Shown here: positions 44,877 through 54,451 of the stretch, one piece after another
Numbering within the stretch: position 1 is the first letter of the stretch
How the letters are laid out: the number at the start of each line of letters is the position of its first letter
Source: Paenibacillus barcinonensis
GTDB lineage: Bacteria > Bacillota > Bacilli > Paenibacillales > Paenibacillaceae
Assembly: GCF_003217495.1 (NCBI RefSeq)
Contig: NZ_QJSW01000008.1
Span: 140,980 to 204,979, forward strand
Direction: 5' to 3'
Length of the DNA stretch: 64,000 bases
Translations under genes and position numbers: made by a program
The notes under the pieces: generated by a model
What the model was told of the DNA's origin: nothing
Database searches by the model: none
Seen by the model: only the letters and a program-made list of their open reading frames with translations

Positions 44877-45851
44877 ATGTTAATTAAAGGACTTCACCAC
44901 GTCTCTGCACTTACCGCACATGCCGACCAGAACTACCGCTTCTACACCGACGTTATGGGCCTTCGCCTGATCAAAAAAACGGTTAACCAGGATGACGTCT
45001 CCGTGTATCACTTGTTCTATGGTGACGAGAAAGGCAATCCGGGTACCGAGCTGACCTTCTTCGAAATTCCGATGGCTGGCCGCACACGCGAAGGAGTGAA
45101 TAGCATCTCCGCTACTTCACTTCGTGTACCAAACGATGACGCTCTCCAGTATTGGGTAGAGCGCTTTGACGAATACGAAGTTCCTCATGGCGAGATTGTT
45201 GAACGTGGAGGATGTGCAACACTGGCTTTCACAGACTTCGAGGGCATGCGGTTGATTCTCGTCTCGGATGAGCATAACTCAGGCGTTGCTGGCGGCAAAC
45301 CATGGGATCAAAGCCCCGTGCCAGCAGAATACGGCATTATTGGACTGGGCCCCATCCATCTGACTGTACAAGACGCTTCACTCACCGCGCCTGTTCTCAC
45401 GGAGCTGCTTGGCTTCAGAGCCAAAGGAAGCTATCCCGCCTTTACACCCGGACAACCTGATGTGCTTGTATTTGAATCTGGCGAAGGCGGCAGCGGTTCC
45501 GAAGTTCACCTGGAAGAGCGCAATGATCTGGAGCAGGAACGCCCTGGACGCGGAAGTGTGCACCATGTGGCATTCCGTGTAGATAATGAAGCAGAACTAA
45601 GACAATGGGTGGACCGGGTACGCCAGTTCCAATTCCCAAGCTCCGGTTTTGTAGATCGCTTCTACTTCCGTTCCCTGTACTTCCGGGAAGCTAACGGCAT
45701 CTTGTTCGAGCTTGCTACAGACGGCCCGGGGTTTGATACCGATGAGGACTTTGCCACTCTTGGTGAGTCACTGGCTCTGCCGCCTTTCCTTGAAGGACGC
45801 CGCGCAGAGATCGAAGCCAATCTCAAACCGCTGGATACGGTGGTTCGTTAA
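44877..45851 (+). CDS. Ring-cleaving extradiol dioxygenase (MhqO-like, VOC superfamily)
   Basis: 324 residues built of two glyoxalase-fold halves. IKGLHHVSALTAHADQNYRF and FYTDVMGLRLIKKTVNQDD open the first half, GPIHLTVQD opens the second. Metal ligands are the His in GLHH, the His in GPIH and the Glu in GILFELATDGPG near residue 280. B. subtilis MhqO and relatives, which open hydroquinone-type rings and protect against quinones, have the same layout. Strong ribosome site AGGAGGAATC. Preceded by a perfect palindrome. Exact substrate unproven. Confidence 0.85.
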   Translation: MLIKGLHHVSALTAHADQNYRFYTDVMGLRLIKKTVNQDDVSVYHLFYGDEKGNPGTELTFFEIPMAGRTREGVNSISATSLRVPNDDALQYWVERFDEYEVPHGEIVERGGCATLAFTDFEGMRLILVSDEHNSGVAGGKPWDQSPVPAEYGIIGLGPIHLTVQDASLTAPVLTELLGFRAKGSYPAFTPGQPDVLVFESGEGGSGSEVHLEERNDLEQERPGRGSVHHVAFRVDNEAELRQWVDRVRQFQFPSSGFVDRFYFRSLYFREANGILFELATDGPGFDTDEDFATLGESLALPPFLEGRRAEIEANLKPLDTVVR

Positions 45852-45897
45852 GCAGAGACCAACAAGCACTCACACATGCAGCTTAAAACCAAATAAA

Positions 45898-45957
45898 AAA
45901 CGATTATTGCCACGATGCATCTCTGAACAAACGGAGATGCATCGTGAATAATCGTTT
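45898..45957 (+). terminator. Long terminator hairpin
   Basis: AAACGATTATT and CACGATGCATCTC (45898-45923) pair with GAGATGCATCGTG and AATAATCGTTT (45934-45957), over 20 bp in total with a small bulge. Ends the dioxygenase transcript. Confidence 0.85.
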
Positions 45958-45965
45958 ATTAGGCA

Positions 45966-46034
45966 CTCAGGACGTGTCTGTTAACGCTGAAGGAAGCAGA
46001 TTTTGCTGAATTTTCGTTCCAAGACACGCCCTAG
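45966..46034. repeat. Short TIR element, copy 3
   Basis: Ends CTCAGGACGTGTCT and AGACACGCCCTAG are inverted repeats of the same sequence as the copies at 7838 and 35717. The inner part has GCTGAA...TTTTGCTGAA. Intergenic, between a terminator and a convergent gene. Confidence 0.7.
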
Positions 46035-46060
46035 TTGAGCATTCATGTAAATGTTCTATG

Positions 46061-46768
46061 TTACTTCGTCAGATAAGATGTAGTGAGCGGTACAAACAAA
46101 GCTGAACCCGGATCTTCAGATACGATCTCGACATAGACTGCTTCCGTGCCTTTTACATCCACGTCCAGACTTACCATACCGTCTTCTGGCGTAATGCTCA
46201 GCTTTTTAAGAACGGCGAGATCCTGATCATGGATTTGAATCTCCTGATTTCCTTTCAGAGCTGCCAGCTCCAGATGCAGGGATGAATACTTTTTGCCCGT
46301 GTTGATCTGAATATCCTTTCCCTGTTTCGAGGGATCATTATGCAGATACACATCTTTGTAATCCTTGCCTTTGTATGAAGTTTCAGCAGGATCCTTGGTA
46401 TGCCAAGCGATAGAGCCAAGCACGGATGTTCCCAATGAGCTTAATGTTGATTTATTGTTTGTAACTGGCGTTGACCCATTTGTTCCACCGATCAGGACGG
46501 ATGAAGTTGCCCCATCATATGAGATCTCGGTTCCTAGCAATGTACCCACCGCGCGAACCGGCAAATACGTAGTTCCATTATACGTAATCGGCAATACCGT
46601 CTTGCCATTGGCGTCCTTCGCTGTCACCGTCTCACCATTCAGCTTCAACGTGATTTTGCTATTCAAATACGCTTTGATCTGCTCCAACCCTGTGGCTGCC
46701 AGCGCACCTGTACCAATTCCTAGCGTCAATGTTCCCACCATTAAACCAAGTACGACCTTTTTCTTCAT
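46061..46768 (-). CDS. Secreted protein with copper-amine-oxidase-N-like stalk domain
   Basis: 235 residues from the ATG at 46768 (GGGAGG upstream). A signal peptide (MKKKVVLGLMVGTLTLGIGTG, cleavage near ALA-A) precedes a stalk domain: ITLKLNGETVTAKDANGKTV, ITYNGTTYLPVRAVGTLLG and ISYDGATSSVLIGG. The second half is a beta-rich domain (WHTKDPAETSYKGKDYKDVY, YSSLHLELAALKGNQEIQI) like the NPCBM-type domains often paired with such stalks, suggesting cell-surface carbohydrate binding. No enzyme motif is present. Confidence 0.75.
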   Translation of the reverse strand: MKKKVVLGLMVGTLTLGIGTGALAATGLEQIKAYLNSKITLKLNGETVTAKDANGKTVLPITYNGTTYLPVRAVGTLLGTEISYDGATSSVLIGGTNGSTPVTNNKSTLSSLGTSVLGSIAWHTKDPAETSYKGKDYKDVYLHNDPSKQGKDIQINTGKKYSSLHLELAALKGNQEIQIHDQDLAVLKKLSITPEDGMVSLDVDVKGTEAVYVEIVSEDPGSALFVPLTTSYLTK

Positions 46769-47013
46769 CAAATTCCCTCCCAGACGTTTAAAATGAGTTG
46801 TCCTTTATACATTTAAACGACTAAAGTGGAAAAGTCAATGTGTTTTCTTAAATTTATCAAACATTTTTTATTGCAGGACAGCACGAAATGAGGCTGAAGT
46901 TCCTGCTTTTTTTTCAGCCCCATTCTATGGTCATACACCCACATGATCTATTCCTTATTGCATTAGGTATTCGTATCTATGCCCCCATGCTGCAGCACAG
47001 ATTCATACGTCAC

Positions 47014-47856
47014 TCAGTCAAATGATTCATAGAACTCCTCTTCATATACTTCCATACTATATTTCAGATCAGCTGCCTTCCACTCTCCGTTCTGATACGT
47101 ATAAGCAAACGTCAAATCACCGGCATACAGACCTTCGCCATACGCACCCGAGGTAGCCGCAACAAGTTTGCCATGTTCCACACTATAATATGTCACGCGT
47201 CCGAACTGTAACTGATTATAATAAGCGCCTTCTCCAACCGCTTTGTCGAGAGTTGAGACTTTGGCAGGAATCCCATCCACAGCAACTTCAACCTTGATTT
47301 TGTTCGAGCCAGATTCAACTTTGGAATGGACATGCTCCTTCACAATGTCATCCAGAGACTGCAGCTTCATCTCCTCCAGCGATTCGGGATCGAGGATATG
47401 CGCCTGCCCCAAATAAATGCCTGTGCCATGTCCTTCCGAGTACAGCACAACGATTTCTTTTTTGCCATCTCCATTCAAATCCAGCTCATGTACTTCAGGT
47501 TTGTAGGAACCTCCTTCTGACCGCCAATCACTGAACTCGCGTTTCATTCCATTGACCTCTACAACAAGACCGTTATATATATAGCCCGAGCCCTCCACAT
47601 TCATGGGGTATACGCGCACATGCTCATTCTCTGGTGCAACTGATACATCATCCGCCTTAGCCGGCATCATTTCCTGATTGTTTTGTGTATCTTTCATTCC
47701 ATCTATATAGGAAGCCTCGACCGTTACGGCCTGGCTTGACGATTCATTTATAGTAAGCTGTTGTTTCGACTCATTGGTCGTTTTGGCAGTTGAGGTTACT
47801 GAAAGTGTAGCCACCGCCAAAATAATCATCAGCAGGATACCTGTCCAAGTTTTCAA
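47014..47856 (-). CDS. Exported protein with a Ca-binding FG-GAP-like repeat, unknown function
   Basis: 280 residues from a TTG at 47856, with AAGGAG nine bases before it. N-terminal signal or anchor helix WTGILLMIILAVATLSVTS. The central LDLNGDGKKEIVVLYSEGHG is an Asp-rich calcium loop of the FG-GAP/VCBS type. The C-terminal part (YYNQLQFGRVTYYSVEHGKL, DLTFAYTYQNGEWKAADLKY) is beta-rich. No catalytic motif was found. Single gene. Confidence 0.65.
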   Translation of the reverse strand: MKTWTGILLMIILAVATLSVTSTAKTTNESKQQLTINESSSQAVTVEASYIDGMKDTQNNQEMMPAKADDVSVAPENEHVRVYPMNVEGSGYIYNGLVVEVNGMKREFSDWRSEGGSYKPEVHELDLNGDGKKEIVVLYSEGHGTGIYLGQAHILDPESLEEMKLQSLDDIVKEHVHSKVESGSNKIKVEVAVDGIPAKVSTLDKAVGEGAYYNQLQFGRVTYYSVEHGKLVAATSGAYGEGLYAGDLTFAYTYQNGEWKAADLKYSMEVYEEEFYESFD

Positions 47857-48044
47857 TATACTAAGCTCCTTCTTTGTCGTGATAAACCTATTATATCTTC
47901 ATTTATCGCCCGCGCGTTGCATTTTTGTTAATCTTTCTTAAAAAAACTTTACAAATCCTAAAATTCACGAAAAAACGTTCGGCTTTAACCATAATAAGCT
48001 AATTCTCATATCTATATAAGTTGAACTAAAAATTTCACACAATC

Positions 48045-48095
48045 CACTCCGATGACAGAATAAGCTGGAGAGTAGCGGTGATCCCCCGATTTTTT
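48045..48095. repeat. 51-nt dispersed element, copy 2
   Basis: Same 51-nt sequence as 3638-3688 with three substitutions and the same orientation; similarity extends left into TTGAACTAAAAATTTCACAC. The right-hand pairing arm of copy 1 is not preserved here, so any conserved function lies in the 51-nt core. Confidence 0.8.
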
Positions 48096-48122
48096 CGCTT
48101 CCCTTTCCAATAGTATCTATTC

Positions 48123-48176
48123 AAAAAAAGAAAAAGCATTTCGGAAACAGCTCAAGGCTGCATCCGAAATGCTTTC
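48123..48176 (-). terminator. Terminator overlapping the end of the second chemoreceptor gene
   Basis: AAAGCATTTCGGA (48133-48145) pairs with TCCGAAATGCTTT (48164-48176). On the minus strand it is followed by a run of T. The upstream arm and part of the loop are the last codons and stop of the chemoreceptor gene. Confidence 0.85.
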
Positions 48177-49429
48177 GTTTTTTCAAGCAAACGATCTGTC
48201 AATTGTCTCAGCTCTTCTGCCGAGGAGGAAATCTCCTGCATAATGGCTGTCTCTTCATGTGCCGCATCCATAATACGTCTCGTCTCATCCGAGAATGAGC
48301 CTGCTTTTCCTTGGATCTGTTTCACATGACCATGCGTCAGCTCAACACGGCCCGTCTGCTCTGAGATTTTGGAACCGATCTCATGCGCACCCTGCATAAA
48401 GACTTCAACTGCACCTGTCAGCACATGAAGTGTTTGATCCACCGTTATCGTGCGCTCTGATTCGTTGACCACCAGACCATGCTGTTCATGACTCAGCTGC
48501 ACCGTCTCCCGAATTCGTTGCTGCACACGACTGATCAGCTCATTAATGCGATGTACGGAATCTTTACTCTCGTCAGCAAGCTTGCGAATCTGCTGCGCCA
48601 CAACGGCAAAGCCTGCCCCCTCTTCTCCTGCCCGTGCTGCTTCTATAGAAGCGTTCAAGGCAAGAAGTCCTGTCTCTTCAGCAATATTTTTAACGGACTG
48701 TGTAATCACTTCAATATCAGACGCTTCCTTCTCCAGCAGTAGCATAATATCACGGGAGCGATTATGAGATACCGCAAGCTCGTCCATTCCCTTCATCAGT
48801 GAAGAAAAAGTCTCTTTCGTCTGCTCCACCGATTGCTCCATCTGACCGGACAATTCCGTCATGCCCACAGATTGCTTCTGCATCCGCTGGAAATCCTGCA
48901 ACATCTCGTCTGCGGTCATCAGGGATTGCTGCGATGTATGCTTCTGATCCTCAACCCCTGTAGCAATGTGTTCAACCGCATCTGACATCATCTCGATCTG
49001 CTCGGCAGCCTGTGTAATCGCCTCACTGAGAGACTGAGCATTCTGCGATGTCGTTCTTGTGCTATCCGTGATATCGTTCACAATTCCACGCAGGTTAGAA
49101 ACCATTATGCGAAACGCATCATATAATACGGTAAGCTCATCCTGTGCACGCCTTGCAGGAACTTCAGCCGTCAGGTCACCAGAAGATACCTGCTGCGCCA
49201 CTTGAGACAGCTTTACAATGGGACGAGTCAGATAACGGGAAGCCATCCATCCAAGAATGCCGTTCCAGCACACACCCATTACTAAAATAATCGTAATATA
49301 CAGCCAGTTTGGGATATCCAGTGACACCCAATCCTTAACAAAAAAAATAAAAAAGCCACTTGTGCCGTATGTAATAATCGAAATAAGTATTAAACCTGCA
49401 ATTGTCTTCGCTCCTATATTCCACTTCAT
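48152..49429 (-). CDS. Methyl-accepting chemotaxis protein with minimal periplasmic part
   Basis: 425 residues from the ATG at 49429, which has GAGGTG eight bases upstream; an upstream ATG at 49471 lacks a good site. Two membrane helices ([20 protein letters not shown] and [20 protein letters not shown]) are separated by only about ten residues, so there is almost no external domain. HAMP ([20 protein letters not shown]) and the signalling domain with the tip [20 protein letters not shown] follow. It may sense a membrane or internal signal. Stop codon lies in the terminator stem. Confidence 0.9.
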   Translation of the reverse strand: MKWNIGAKTIAGLILISIITYGTSGFFIFFVKDWVSLDIPNWLYITIILVMGVCWNGILGWMASRYLTRPIVKLSQVAQQVSSGDLTAEVPARRAQDELTVLYDAFRIMVSNLRGIVNDITDSTRTTSQNAQSLSEAITQAAEQIEMMSDAVEHIATGVEDQKHTSQQSLMTADEMLQDFQRMQKQSVGMTELSGQMEQSVEQTKETFSSLMKGMDELAVSHNRSRDIMLLLEKEASDIEVITQSVKNIAEETGLLALNASIEAARAGEEGAGFAVVAQQIRKLADESKDSVHRINELISRVQQRIRETVQLSHEQHGLVVNESERTITVDQTLHVLTGAVEVFMQGAHEIGSKISEQTGRVELTHGHVKQIQGKAGSFSDETRRIMDAAHEETAIMQEISSSAEELRQLTDRLLEKTKAFRMQP

Positions 49430-49674
49430 TTTCTGCACCTCGTAGTCCTTTTTTCCTATTTTACCAATCATGTACTAATTTTCTTGTGACATATATCACT
49501 GAAAACGCTCTATTTTGCCCTTATCACCTATCCATGCATGACTTTCATACCATATAGCTCATAATGATAAGACAAGCTTGGCTTTCCCACCCCTGCTTAT
49601 GTGTTATTCTCGATATGAAATTTTAATTTTCCCAATTTTAATTATTATCGGTTAAAGCAAAAGAATCATTTAGC

Positions 49675-49691
49675 TTGGCATCTATTTTGCT
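49675..49691 (+). promoter_or_regulatory. Sigma-54 (-24/-12) promoter of aspA
   Basis: TTGGCATCTATTTTGCT fits the sigma-54 consensus TTGGCAC-N5-TTGCW with one change (T for C at the end of the -24 box). The GG and GC dinucleotides have the correct spacing. It lies 75 bp before the aspA start codon. Confidence 0.7.
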
Positions 49692-49765
49692 TAAATGATA
49701 TACTGAGTGCGCTTCAGCAGTGCTGGAGCGGAATTATTTCTATGATGCCACTGGAGGCGAACGAG

Positions 49766-51199
49766 ATGTCTACTATGTCCACTCGGACGGAGAAAGATTT
49801 TATCGGTGAGAAAGAAATCCCGGCTTACGCGTACTATGGAATTCAGACGGTGCGGGCTGTAGAGAACTTCCCGATTACCGGCGTTCCGGTTCACCGCGAA
49901 CTGATTACAGCGCTGGCTGCGGTCAAAAAAGCAGCGGCTATGGCTAACATGGAGCTGAAGATGCTGCCTAACAAAATCGGTGAAGTCATTATTATGGCGG
50001 CGGATGAAATGATGAAGGGCCATCATCTGGATCATTTTATTGTAGACTCCATTCAGGGTGGTGCAGGCACCTCCATGAATATGAATATGAACGAAATTTT
50101 GGCCAATCGCGGACTTGAGCTGTTAACCAAAAACAAAGGCGATTACTTCCACTGTAATCCGAACAATCATGTGAACATGTCCCAGTCTACAAATGATGTT
50201 GTACCAACAGCACTGCGTATTGCAGCCTATCGTCTCTCGGAGACACTTCTTGTTACGATGAAAAAACTGCAGGACGCCTTCCGCAAAAAAGAAATCGAGT
50301 TCAACGATGTCGTTAAAGTGGGACGTACCCATCTTCAGGATGCCGTGCCGATTCGTCTTGGACAAGAGTTCGGAGCGTATGCGCGCGTAATCGGACGAGA
50401 TATTGAACGTCTTGAATATGCTAACAAACGTATGCTTACCATTAACATGGGTGCAACCGCTGTAGGCACAGGACTTAATGCCAAGCCGGAGTATATTGTA
50501 AAGGTGACCGAATATTTGTCCGAAGTAACCGGGCTGCCCCTTCAGACCGCAGATGATCTGGTGGATGCTACCCAGAACACCGATGCTTATCTGGAACTGT
50601 CGGCTGCTCTAAAAGTATGTGCAGTCAGCTTGTCTAAAATTTGTAATGACATTCGAATGATGGCCTCAGGACCTCGTGCCGGACTTAACGAGCTGCGTTT
50701 GCCTCCTCGTCAGCCAGGCTCTTCCATCATGCCAGGAAAAGTGAATCCGGTTATGGCAGAAGTGATCAATCAGGTGTCCTTCCAGGTGATGGGGAATGAT
50801 CATACGATCTGCATGGCTTGTGAAGCCGGCCAATTCGAGCTGAATGTGATGGGACCAGTCATTGCCTTTAACCTGCTGCAATCTCTCAAAATCATGAATA
50901 ACGGCATTGATGTCTTCACAAGATATGCTGTTGAAGAGATGGAAGCGAACCGTGAGCGCTGCGAGTTGATTATGAAGCAAAGCTTCAGCGTTGTAACTGC
51001 CTTAAACCCGCATCTCGGTTATAACGTAGCTGCCTCTATCGTCAAGGAAGCGCTGAAAACCGGTATGACCCTGCAAGAAATCATCCTTGAGCGAGGTTTG
51101 CTGACACCGGAGGAATTGGAAGAGATTTTGCATCCAGAGCAGATGACCACCCCTGGTATTGCCGGAGAGCATTTCCTGCGCAATATGGAGCGTTTGTAA
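49766..51199 (+). CDS. aspA: Aspartate ammonia-lyase
   Basis: Converts L-aspartate to fumarate and ammonia in the cytoplasm. The 477 residues from the ATG at 49766 (GGAGGCG upstream) show the fumarase/aspartase family signature GSSIMPGKVNPVMAEV near residue 318, with the mobile-loop Ser. Other matches are EIPAYAYYGIQTVRAVENF, NPNNHVNMSQSTNDVVPTA and VGRTHLQDAVPIRLGQEF. Single gene behind a sigma-54-type promoter and ending at a terminator. It belongs with the proline, alanine and sigma-54 genes that follow as an amino-acid catabolism group. Confidence 0.95.
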   Translation: MSTMSTRTEKDFIGEKEIPAYAYYGIQTVRAVENFPITGVPVHRELITALAAVKKAAAMANMELKMLPNKIGEVIIMAADEMMKGHHLDHFIVDSIQGGAGTSMNMNMNEILANRGLELLTKNKGDYFHCNPNNHVNMSQSTNDVVPTALRIAAYRLSETLLVTMKKLQDAFRKKEIEFNDVVKVGRTHLQDAVPIRLGQEFGAYARVIGRDIERLEYANKRMLTINMGATAVGTGLNAKPEYIVKVTEYLSEVTGLPLQTADDLVDATQNTDAYLELSAALKVCAVSLSKICNDIRMMASGPRAGLNELRLPPRQPGSSIMPGKVNPVMAEVINQVSFQVMGNDHTICMACEAGQFELNVMGPVIAFNLLQSLKIMNNGIDVFTRYAVEEMEANRERCELIMKQSFSVVTALNPHLGYNVAASIVKEALKTGMTLQEIILERGLLTPEELEEILHPEQMTTPGIAGEHFLRNMERL

Positions 51200-51240
51200 G
51201 CGTAAGCTCATTAAGCTGCACATCAGCACAAACACCCAAA

Positions 51241-51280
51241 AACCCCTGTTGTCCGTTCGTTCGGATAACAGGGGCTTTTC
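51241..51280. terminator. Terminator between aspA and rpoN
   Basis: CCCCTGTT/AACAGGGG with an inner CCG/CGG stem, flanked by A's on the left and TTTT on the right, so it can act for both convergent genes. Confidence 0.85.
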
Positions 51281-51342
51281 AGGTATCCATGCTGTTATTT
51301 CACGAACATGTGCACATGTTCGGCTGCGATTTCACTCCTTGC

Positions 51343-52647
51343 TCAGACCCAGCGTTTCCGTTCCAGAGATGGGAGAATCCGCAGCTCGTCTCTGTACTTT
51401 GCAACCGTTCTTCGAGAGATTACGATGCCTTCTCCAGCCAGAATAGCAGCGAGCTGGCTATCGGAGTAGGGCCTGCTCAGCGATTCGGAACGGATGATTT
51501 CCCTCAGCCTCCGTTTCACTGCCAATGAGGAGGTCTCATGACCAGACAAGGTTTTCAGACCTGTATCAAAAAAAGCTTTCAGGCTATACATCCCGAACGG
51601 GGTACGTATAGTTTTACCATTTACAGCGCGGCTCACCGTAGATTCATGCATGTTAATTCTCTCTGCAATGACCGCCAGATTCAGCGGCACCAGTGCATCA
51701 GGCCCCTCGCTCAGGAAACGCTTCTGCTCATCCATGACCGCTGTAATGACACGAAGCAGTGTTCTGCGTCGCAGCTGCACACTGCGCAGGATCGACCGCG
51801 CCTCGGCTGCCCGGCGCCCCCAGCGTTCACCGGGAGATGTCTCCCTGATCCAGCTTTTACAGGCTTCGTTCAGGGATACCCGAAAGTTACCCGCCGTATA
51901 CAAGCTGAGCATCATCTCGCCGTTCACCAGCTCCACAGCCGCATCTGGAGTAACATAATGCAAAGATTCATCGCAGCCGATCGAGCGGCATGGCTTCGGG
52001 TCTAATCGGGTGATATAGTCATACGCCTGCTGTGCTGCCTGGGCGGTTATACCAAGCTTGCCTGCCATACGTCCCGGATGAAAAGGAACAAGTGCTTCAA
52101 GCCCCATCAGCACCATCTGTTCCGCATGCTGCACAGCCGAAGCATCACGCTGAATCTGTAACAGCAGACACTCCTGCAGATTCCGTGCACCGACGCCAAC
52201 AGGCTCCAGTGACTGCAGCAGCTTCAAGCCTGCCGTCACCTGATCCATCGACATGCCCAGCTCTGCTCGCACCTCGTCCAGCTCCATTTTCAGATATCCA
52301 TTGTCATTCAGAGATCCTGCCAAATAAACTGCAGCTTTTTTCTGTTCTTCCGGGGCAAGCGTGATGCGAATCTGGGAAGCCAGCACCTGCTCCAGTGTAG
52401 GCTCTGCCCCTCTGGCCTGAAGCAGAGGATCATACGCACCATGCCATAATTGCTCGGTTACTCGAGCTGACCTGTATGGGGAAAATGATATTTCCTCCAG
52501 CTCGAGCAGTGGATTATCCGCTACAGCATCCTGCAAATAACGAATCAACTCCTGACCCGACAAGGTCAGCAGATGAAAGGACTGCTTGATCTCCGGCGTG
52601 ATGGACAGCCGGAACCGCTGCTCCTGCACCAACTGAACATCCAACAT
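51343..52647 (-). CDS. rpoN: RNA polymerase sigma-54 factor
   Basis: 434 residues (RpoN/SigL). Region I is Gln/Leu-rich (LVQEQRFRLSITPEIKQSFH, LLTLSGQELIRYLQDAVADN), the core-binding domain follows, then the helix-turn-helix (NMHESTVSRAVNGKTIRTP) and the RpoN box RRTVAKYRDEL near the C-terminus, which reads the -24 element. AAGGAGGGCC precedes the ATG. It directs transcription from -24/-12 promoters with an ATP-driven activator; three such promoters lie nearby. It follows rocA by 63 bp in the same direction, without an apparent terminator. Confidence 0.96.
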   Translation of the reverse strand: MLDVQLVQEQRFRLSITPEIKQSFHLLTLSGQELIRYLQDAVADNPLLELEEISFSPYRSARVTEQLWHGAYDPLLQARGAEPTLEQVLASQIRITLAPEEQKKAAVYLAGSLNDNGYLKMELDEVRAELGMSMDQVTAGLKLLQSLEPVGVGARNLQECLLLQIQRDASAVQHAEQMVLMGLEALVPFHPGRMAGKLGITAQAAQQAYDYITRLDPKPCRSIGCDESLHYVTPDAAVELVNGEMMLSLYTAGNFRVSLNEACKSWIRETSPGERWGRRAAEARSILRSVQLRRRTLLRVITAVMDEQKRFLSEGPDALVPLNLAVIAERINMHESTVSRAVNGKTIRTPFGMYSLKAFFDTGLKTLSGHETSSLAVKRRLREIIRSESLSRPYSDSQLAAILAGEGIVISRRTVAKYRDELRILPSLERKRWV

Positions 52648-52710
52648 CCGTGGCCCTCCTTCTGTCTCGCTGGACTTTTGATGAGATATTACCTCTGTAC
52701 CTCGTCTTGG

Positions 52711-54258
52711 TCAATACTTTTCCGATACCAGCTTCGCCTGTGTAAAAAGCAGCAGATAATCTCGCCCGCCTGCTTTGGAATCCGTACCCGACATGTTAAA
52801 ACCGCCGAACGGATGCGTACCGACCAAGGCCCCGGTACATTTACGGTTGAAGTACAGATTGCCTGCAAAATATTCGCGTCTCGCCTGCTCCAGATGTGCC
52901 CGATTACGCGAGATCACCGCACCCGTCAAGCCATAATCCGTATTGTTGGCAATCTCCAGTGCCTCCTGGAATGAATTGGCCTTGATAAAAGCCAGCACCG
53001 GGCCAAAAATCTCCTCCTGGGCAATCCGGGCCTGCGGGTCCACATCCGCAATGATCGTTGGTTCAACGAAATATCCTTGAGGATCGCCTGTACCTCCACC
53101 GTGAACCAAACGGCCTTCCCGTTTGCCAATTTCGATATATTCAGTAATCTTCGCATAGGCTTTATCGTCAATGACCGGCCCCATGTAACTTTGCATTTCA
53201 AGTGGACTGCCCAACGTCAGCTTCTGTGTACGCTCAAGCACCTTCTGTAATACTTCATCATATACATCCTTATGAATAATGGCACGGGAGCACGCCGAAC
53301 ATTTTTGTCCCGAGAAACCGAAGGCTGATGCAGTAATGGATTCAGCAGCCAGCTCCAGATCACTGTCATTGTCCACAACGATGGAATCTTTGCCGCCCAT
53401 CTCGGCGATAACACGTTTGATCCATTTTTGCCCCGGAGCGGTTTTTGCAGCACGTTCATTGATTCGCAGACCGACATCCCGTGAACCCGTGAAGCTAACA
53501 AATCGTGTTAGTGCATGATCCACAAGATAATCCCCCACATCGCTACCTGGTCCGGGCAAGAAATTCACCACGCCGTCCGGCAGCCCTGCTTCTGCAAGCA
53601 ATTCCATGAATTTGGCTGCAATGACTGGTGTAGTGCTCGCCGGCTTTAGAACCACCGTGTTGCCTGACACCAATGCTGCCGAGGTCATGCCCGCCATAAT
53701 CGCAAGCGGGAAATTCCACGGCGGAATTACGATACCCACGCCGAGCGGAATGTAGGTCAGCTCATTATCTTCCCCCGCAATCCGTACGAGTGGCTGAGGT
53801 TCACTGAGACGCTGCATTTCCCGCGCATAAAATTCCATAAAATCAATTGCCTCTGCGGTATCTGCGTCCGCCTCAGGCCAGGTTTTGCCCGCCTCATAGA
53901 CCATCCAGGCGGAAAATTCATGCTTGCGGCGGCGCATCATAGCAGCCGCTTTGTACAGATAACGGGCCCGCTCGTTCGGGTCCGTGTGCTTCCAGGTGTG
54001 GAACGTTTCCGCCGCTGTCTGGATGGCCTTCTCGGCCAGCTCCCGATCGGCTTGATGAACTGTTCCAATCACCTGATCCTTCGCAGCCGGGTTCACAGAA
54101 TGTAACGTTTGGCTGCCAGTTATTTTTTGACCACCAATAATAATTGGATATTCCCGTCCAAGCTCGGATTGCACCTTGCGGAGCGCGTCTTCAAAGGCTT
54201 CCCGGTTCTCCTGCACCGCAAAAGCTGTAAAAGGTTCGTTAACAAATGGAATGTTCAT
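52711..54258 (-). CDS. rocA: 1-pyrroline-5-carboxylate dehydrogenase
   Basis: NAD-dependent aldehyde dehydrogenase converting P5C/glutamate semialdehyde to glutamate, the second step of proline and arginine breakdown. 515 residues from the ATG at 54258 (AAGGAGGAATC upstream). [20 protein letters not shown] and [10 protein letters not shown] bind substrate and NAD, the general base Glu is in [12 protein letters not shown] and the catalytic Cys in [10 protein letters not shown] (about residue 321). Close in length to B. subtilis RocA. Divergent from putB with a sigma-54 promoter for each gene. Confidence 0.95.
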   Translation of the reverse strand: MNIPFVNEPFTAFAVQENREAFEDALRKVQSELGREYPIIIGGQKITGSQTLHSVNPAAKDQVIGTVHQADRELAEKAIQTAAETFHTWKHTDPNERARYLYKAAAMMRRRKHEFSAWMVYEAGKTWPEADADTAEAIDFMEFYAREMQRLSEPQPLVRIAGEDNELTYIPLGVGIVIPPWNFPLAIMAGMTSAALVSGNTVVLKPASTTPVIAAKFMELLAEAGLPDGVVNFLPGPGSDVGDYLVDHALTRFVSFTGSRDVGLRINERAAKTAPGQKWIKRVIAEMGGKDSIVVDNDSDLELAAESITASAFGFSGQKCSACSRAIIHKDVYDEVLQKVLERTQKLTLGSPLEMQSYMGPVIDDKAYAKITEYIEIGKREGRLVHGGGTGDPQGYFVEPTIIADVDPQARIAQEEIFGPVLAFIKANSFQEALEIANNTDYGLTGAVISRNRAHLEQARREYFAGNLYFNRKCTGALVGTHPFGGFNMSGTDSKAGGRDYLLLFTQAKLVSEKY

Positions 54259-54328
54259 CAATGATTCCTCCTTCAGGATGTGGGTTGCTCGGACTCATGC
54301 AGCACTTACGTCTCATTCAAATATATGA

Positions 54329-54345
54329 AGCAAGAAGCGTGCCAA
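54329..54345 (-). promoter_or_regulatory. Sigma-54 (-24/-12) promoter of rocA
   Basis: On the minus strand TTGGCACGCTTCTTGCT is a full match to TTGGCAC-N5-TTGCW, 71 bp upstream of the rocA ATG. Confidence 0.85.
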
Positions 54346-54392
54346 CTCCGCTTGAGAATGAAATATTTTTTTAGGATTGCATACAGCAGCTT

Positions 54393-54409
54393 TTGGCACG
54401 TTTTTTGCT
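54393..54409 (+). promoter_or_regulatory. Sigma-54 (-24/-12) promoter of putB
   Basis: TTGGCACGTTTTTTGCT is a full match to TTGGCAC-N5-TTGCW, 43 bp upstream of the proline dehydrogenase ATG and back-to-back with the rocA promoter 47 bp away. Confidence 0.85.
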
Positions 54410-54451
54410 AGATATATGAATACACAATCACAAATTGATGAAGGAGGAAGC

